Below are positions 5,416-7,552 of a stretch of 7,552 bases of DNA, piece by piece. This DNA is from Armatimonadota bacterium (GTDB lineage: Bacteria > Armatimonadota > Fervidibacteria > Fervidibacterales > Fervidibacteraceae), in NCBI GenBank assembly GCA_026419315.1, contig JANZZQ010000054.1, positions 1 through 7,552 of the forward strand, read 5' to 3'. The first letter of the stretch is position 1. The number at the start of each line of letters is the position of its first letter. Below the pieces are notes generated by a model. It searched no databases and had not been told where the DNA came from. It saw nothing but the letters and a program-made list of their open reading frames with translations. The translations under genes were made by a program, and so were the position numbers.

Positions 5416-6336
5416 TCACAATTGCCGTTCAAGGATAAACCGCACAAGTGCTTTAAGGGTGTTTGCTTCGTTGCCAAAAATCAATAGCGCTTCAATTGCC
5501 CTTTCAACCGCCTCAGCGGCCATCTGGCGCGATTTTTCCAGCCCAAAAACCATTGGGTAGGTCAGTTTCTTTTGCTGTTTGTCTTTGCCGACGCTTTTCC
5601 CCAACTTTTCTGGGTCGCCGATTTCGTCTAAGATGTCATCGGTTATTTGAAACGCCAAACCGAGCCAATAGCCGAAATCATTGAGCGCAACAAGCTGCTC
5701 CTCGGTTGCATTGCCAATCAGACCACCGATGACGCAGCAAGCTTGCATTAACGCTGCAGTTTTGCGTTCGTGGATGAGCAAAACTTTCTCGGGCGACCTA
5801 TCGGAATAGCCTTGAGCCTGCTCGGTTATGTCAAGGGCTTGACCTCCGACAAGCCACCTTGAGCCAGCTGCTTTTGCGAGGACGGCAACGCATTTCAATG
5901 CAACCTCTGCCGGCACACCTCTTTCGGGCAGTTTCGTCGCTAACAACTCAAAGGCAAAAGTTTGCAATGCATCACCGCAAAGCACCGCTATCCCTTCACC
6001 GAAAACTTTGTGGCAAGTGGGTTTGCCCCTGCGAAAATCGTCGTTGTCCATTGACGGCAAATCGTCGTGGACAAGGGTGTAAGTGTGCAGAACTTCAACG
6101 GCGCAGGCTGCAGGCAGAGCTTTATCCTCATCCCCTCCAACAACTCTGCAGCATTCAAGCACCAAAAAAGGTCTCAACCTTTTGCCGCCGGCAAAGAGGC
6201 TGTATCGCATAGCCTTGTGAAGCACCGATGGAATCTCATCTTCTTTCGGCATCCACTCGTCCAAAGCAGCGTCGATTTTTTGGCGACATCTCTCCAAACG
6301 ATGAATCAATTCGGCAATTTCGGTTTCAACCTTCAC
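5416..6336 (-). CDS. ispA: Polyprenyl synthetase, farnesyl/geranylgeranyl diphosphate synthase type
   Basis: It condenses isopentenyl diphosphate with allylic diphosphates to make C15 or C20 prenyl diphosphates, feeding quinone, undecaprenyl or carotenoid synthesis in the cytoplasm. The protein has 306 aa, a normal family length. It has GGKRLRP (50-56) and the first Asp-rich motif DDLPSMD (91-97), then NDDFRRGKPTCH. GGQALDI (164-170), HERKT (189-193) and the second Asp-rich motif FQITDDILDEIGD (229-241; Asp233, Asp234, Asp237) follow. The HDDLPSMDNDD context with a two-residue longer first motif matches the bacterial FPP synthase class and some GGPP synthases. Tyr86 sits five residues before the first motif, but product length cannot be fixed from this alone. 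The GTG start at 6336 is supported by GGTGGTGA (6343-6350), 6 nt away. It follows xseB by 96 bp in the same direction. No dxs follows, although that gene often does. Confidence 0.95.
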   Translation of the reverse strand: MKVETEIAELIHRLERCRQKIDAALDEWMPKEDEIPSVLHKAMRYSLFAGGKRLRPFLVLECCRVVGGDEDKALPAACAVEVLHTYTLVHDDLPSMDNDDFRRGKPTCHKVFGEGIAVLCGDALQTFAFELLATKLPERGVPAEVALKCVAVLAKAAGSRWLVGGQALDITEQAQGYSDRSPEKVLLIHERKTAALMQACCVIGGLIGNATEEQLVALNDFGYWLGLAFQITDDILDEIGDPEKLGKSVGKDKQQKKLTYPMVFGLEKSRQMAAEAVERAIEALLIFGNEANTLKALVRFILERQL

Positions 6337-6432
6337 GGGACTTCACCACCGTCAAAACAGGCCTTTGACGCTCTTGGACTTTTATCGGGATAGTTTGAGA
6401 CCACACCCGTCAGTGCAAATCAAATCCTTGCC
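6337..6432. other. 96-bp gap between xseB and ispA
   Basis: No ORF, terminator or convincing promoter is visible. It carries the ispA ribosome-binding site at its end. A TTGCAC on the minus strand has no good -10 partner, so ispA is probably read through from the xse genes. Confidence 0.4.
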
Positions 6433-6693
6433 CTACAAATCTGGCTCAAAATTGGTGACTTTAATTGTTCCGTCGTCAGCGAGCGTTATCATCCTGATTC
6501 GCTTCTCTGCTTCGTTGAGTTTTTGCTCGCAAAACTGTCTTAGCCTTTGCCCTTCCTCGTAAAGCCTAACGGTTTCGTCAAGGCTCAACTCCCCAGATTC
6601 CAACAGGCGGACAATTTCCTCAAGCCGAGCCATCGCCTGCTCAAAGGTCAAAGTTTCACCGTGTTCAGGAATTGGCTCCATCGGCAACCTCAT
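6433..6693 (-). CDS. xseB: Exodeoxyribonuclease VII small subunit
   Basis: XseB binds in several copies to XseA to form exonuclease VII, which degrades single-stranded DNA from both ends to short oligonucleotides. The protein has 86 aa, close to the family norm of about 80. It shows the family pattern of one helical hairpin: LTFEQAMARLEEIVRLLESG, ELSLDETVRLYEEGQRL and CEQKLNEAEKRI, followed by a short tail. I kept the ATG at 6693, preceded by GAGGTGGTGA on the minus strand. The in-frame ATG at 6681 also has GAGG upstream and would give 82 aa. The gene overlaps the end of xseA by 29 bp, suggesting translational coupling and matched subunit synthesis. Confidence 0.95.
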   Translation of the reverse strand: MRLPMEPIPEHGETLTFEQAMARLEEIVRLLESGELSLDETVRLYEEGQRLRQFCEQKLNEAEKRIRMITLADDGTIKVTNFEPDL

Positions 6694-7552
6694 CGCCTTT
6701 CACCACCTCTTCAACGGCGACCTTAAGTTTGCCATCGGCGAGAATGACTTCTGCTTGCTGCCCCTCTGAGAAATGAGCGACACGGGTCAAAACTTGACCG
6801 GAGATTGGGTCTCGGACAAGAGCGTAGCCGCGCTGCAAAACCGCAAACGGGTTTAAGGCTTCCAGTTTGTTTGCAAGCAATTCCAAATTGCGACGATTTC
6901 GGCTCATTGAAAATTCGGACAAAGCACTGAGTGCGTCAGCATAACGATGTAACCGTTCACGCCATTGAGCCAGTTGGGCGTGAGGGCTTCTATGGGCAAG
7001 ACGATTGGAAAGTTCCAATAATTGCCGCCGCTTTTCGGCGAGCGAGTTTCGCCCCAAAGATTCAAGCCTGACACCAATCCTGTCAATATCTTGCCTGAAA
7101 TCTGAGAGCAAACTCATCGGGTCAATAAAGCACCTCCGCTCGCTTAGACGACGCCAGTGCTCCCTTGCTTGTCTGAGCCTGCTTTTGATGGCTTGCCTGA
7201 GCCTAATTTCAAGTTGCTTTAACCTGTCAAGCAACTCCTGCTTGTCAGGGACAACCATTTGTGCGGCGGCGGTAGGCGTCGGTGCCCTGACATCGGCTGC
7301 GAAATCTGTCAAAGTGAAGTCAATCTCGTGACCAACAGCGCTGACGGTTGGGATTCGCGATTCGGCAACAGCTCGGACAACTATCTCCTCGTTGAAAGCC
7401 CACAAGTCTTCAATTGACCCACCGCCTCGCCCGATGATGAGAACATCTATCTTGCCCACTATCCTTTCAACTTCCTCGGAGTTCGCCAAATTGATGGCTT
7501 TAGCGAGCGAATCGGGAGCATCTTCTCCCTGAACCAAAGCTGGGAACAGGAT
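6665..7552 (-). CDS. xseA: Exodeoxyribonuclease VII large subunit, N-terminal part beyond the window
   Basis: XseA is the catalytic subunit of exonuclease VII, used in repair and recombination to trim single-stranded DNA. The frame is open to the right edge, so 295 C-terminal residues of about 400 are seen and the N-terminal OB-fold is missing. The visible part begins ILFPALVQGEDAP. The catalytic core shows IIGRGGGSIEDLWAFNEE (39-56) and SAVGHEIDFTLTDFAADVRA (71-90), followed by PTPTAAAQ. Residues about 100-232 are charged and helical, as in the family's long coiled-coil segment. The C-terminal element is LNPFAVLQRGYALV (233-246) followed by GQQAEVILADGKL. A TTG at 7537 could be mistaken for a start, but conserved family sequence continues upstream of it to the edge. 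The stop lies within xseB. Confidence 0.97.
   Translation of the reverse strand: MLFPALVQGEDAPDSLAKAINLANSEEVERIVGKIDVLIIGRGGGSIEDLWAFNEEIVVRAVAESRIPTVSAVGHEIDFTLTDFAADVRAPTPTAAAQMVVPDKQELLDRLKQLEIRLRQAIKSRLRQAREHWRRLSERRCFIDPMSLLSDFRQDIDRIGVRLESLGRNSLAEKRRQLLELSNRLAHRSPHAQLAQWRERLHRYADALSALSEFSMSRNRRNLELLANKLEALNPFAVLQRGYALVRDPISGQVLTRVAHFSEGQQAEVILADGKLKVAVEEVVKGDEVADGANS

Noticed and set aside
5274..5477. Minus-strand 67-codon ORF across the end of ispA
   Set aside because: It overlaps the conserved C-terminal coding part of ispA in another frame and shows no recognisable motif.
6365..6562. Plus-strand ORF opposite xseB and the xseB-ispA gap
   Set aside because: It is a shadow of xseB, with no ribosome-binding site or known motif.

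Overview
The window is bacterial chromosome made of housekeeping genes plus one less ordinary locus. Bacterial signs are Shine-Dalgarno sites of the GGAGG/GGTGA type, a GTG start, short or overlapping gene spacings, and universal bacterial proteins (DnaG, GreA, XseA/XseB, a polyprenyl synthetase). Base composition is moderate. Nothing fixes the lineage. The Met-Pro-Gly-rich exported proteins remind me of uncultured thermophilic Armatimonadota-like genomes, but that is an impression only. I see no rRNA, tRNA, CRISPR, insertion sequence or prophage.

Left part (1-3264, minus strand): two tandem paralogous secreted or membrane-anchored proteins of unknown function are followed closely by dnaG (primase), which runs off the left edge. 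The three lie in one direction with gaps of 33 and 24 bp, so they look like one transcript. A candidate promoter lies at 3300-3327. Each paralog appears to hold two copies of a small domain. A long Met/Pro/Gly low-complexity segment seems to be inserted inside the first copy.

Middle (3265-5415): the divergent gene greA (+) ends in an 18-bp tail-to-tail overlap with a minus-strand gene for an ABC importer ATPase of the iron-siderophore/haem/cobalamin type. This ATPase carries an extra C-terminal domain of about 150 residues. Its reading frame is interrupted near the 5' end by a TAG exactly where the A-loop aromatic residue is expected. It may therefore be a damaged gene, a recoded gene, a gene behind a short leader ORF, or the site of a sequence error. 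The 312 bases between it and ispA hold a 24-codon ORF with a ribosome-binding site, and hairpins, but no other recognisable gene.

Right part (5416-7552, minus strand): xseA (cut by the right edge), xseB and an ispA-type prenyl diphosphate synthase form the familiar exonuclease VII/isoprenoid cluster. XseA and XseB are the two subunits of exonuclease VII. The synthase supplies isoprenoid diphosphates for quinones, undecaprenyl carriers or carotenoids.

The most interesting parts are the paralog pair upstream of dnaG and the interrupted ABC ATPase with its extra domain. I did not find a clear new defence or mobile system.
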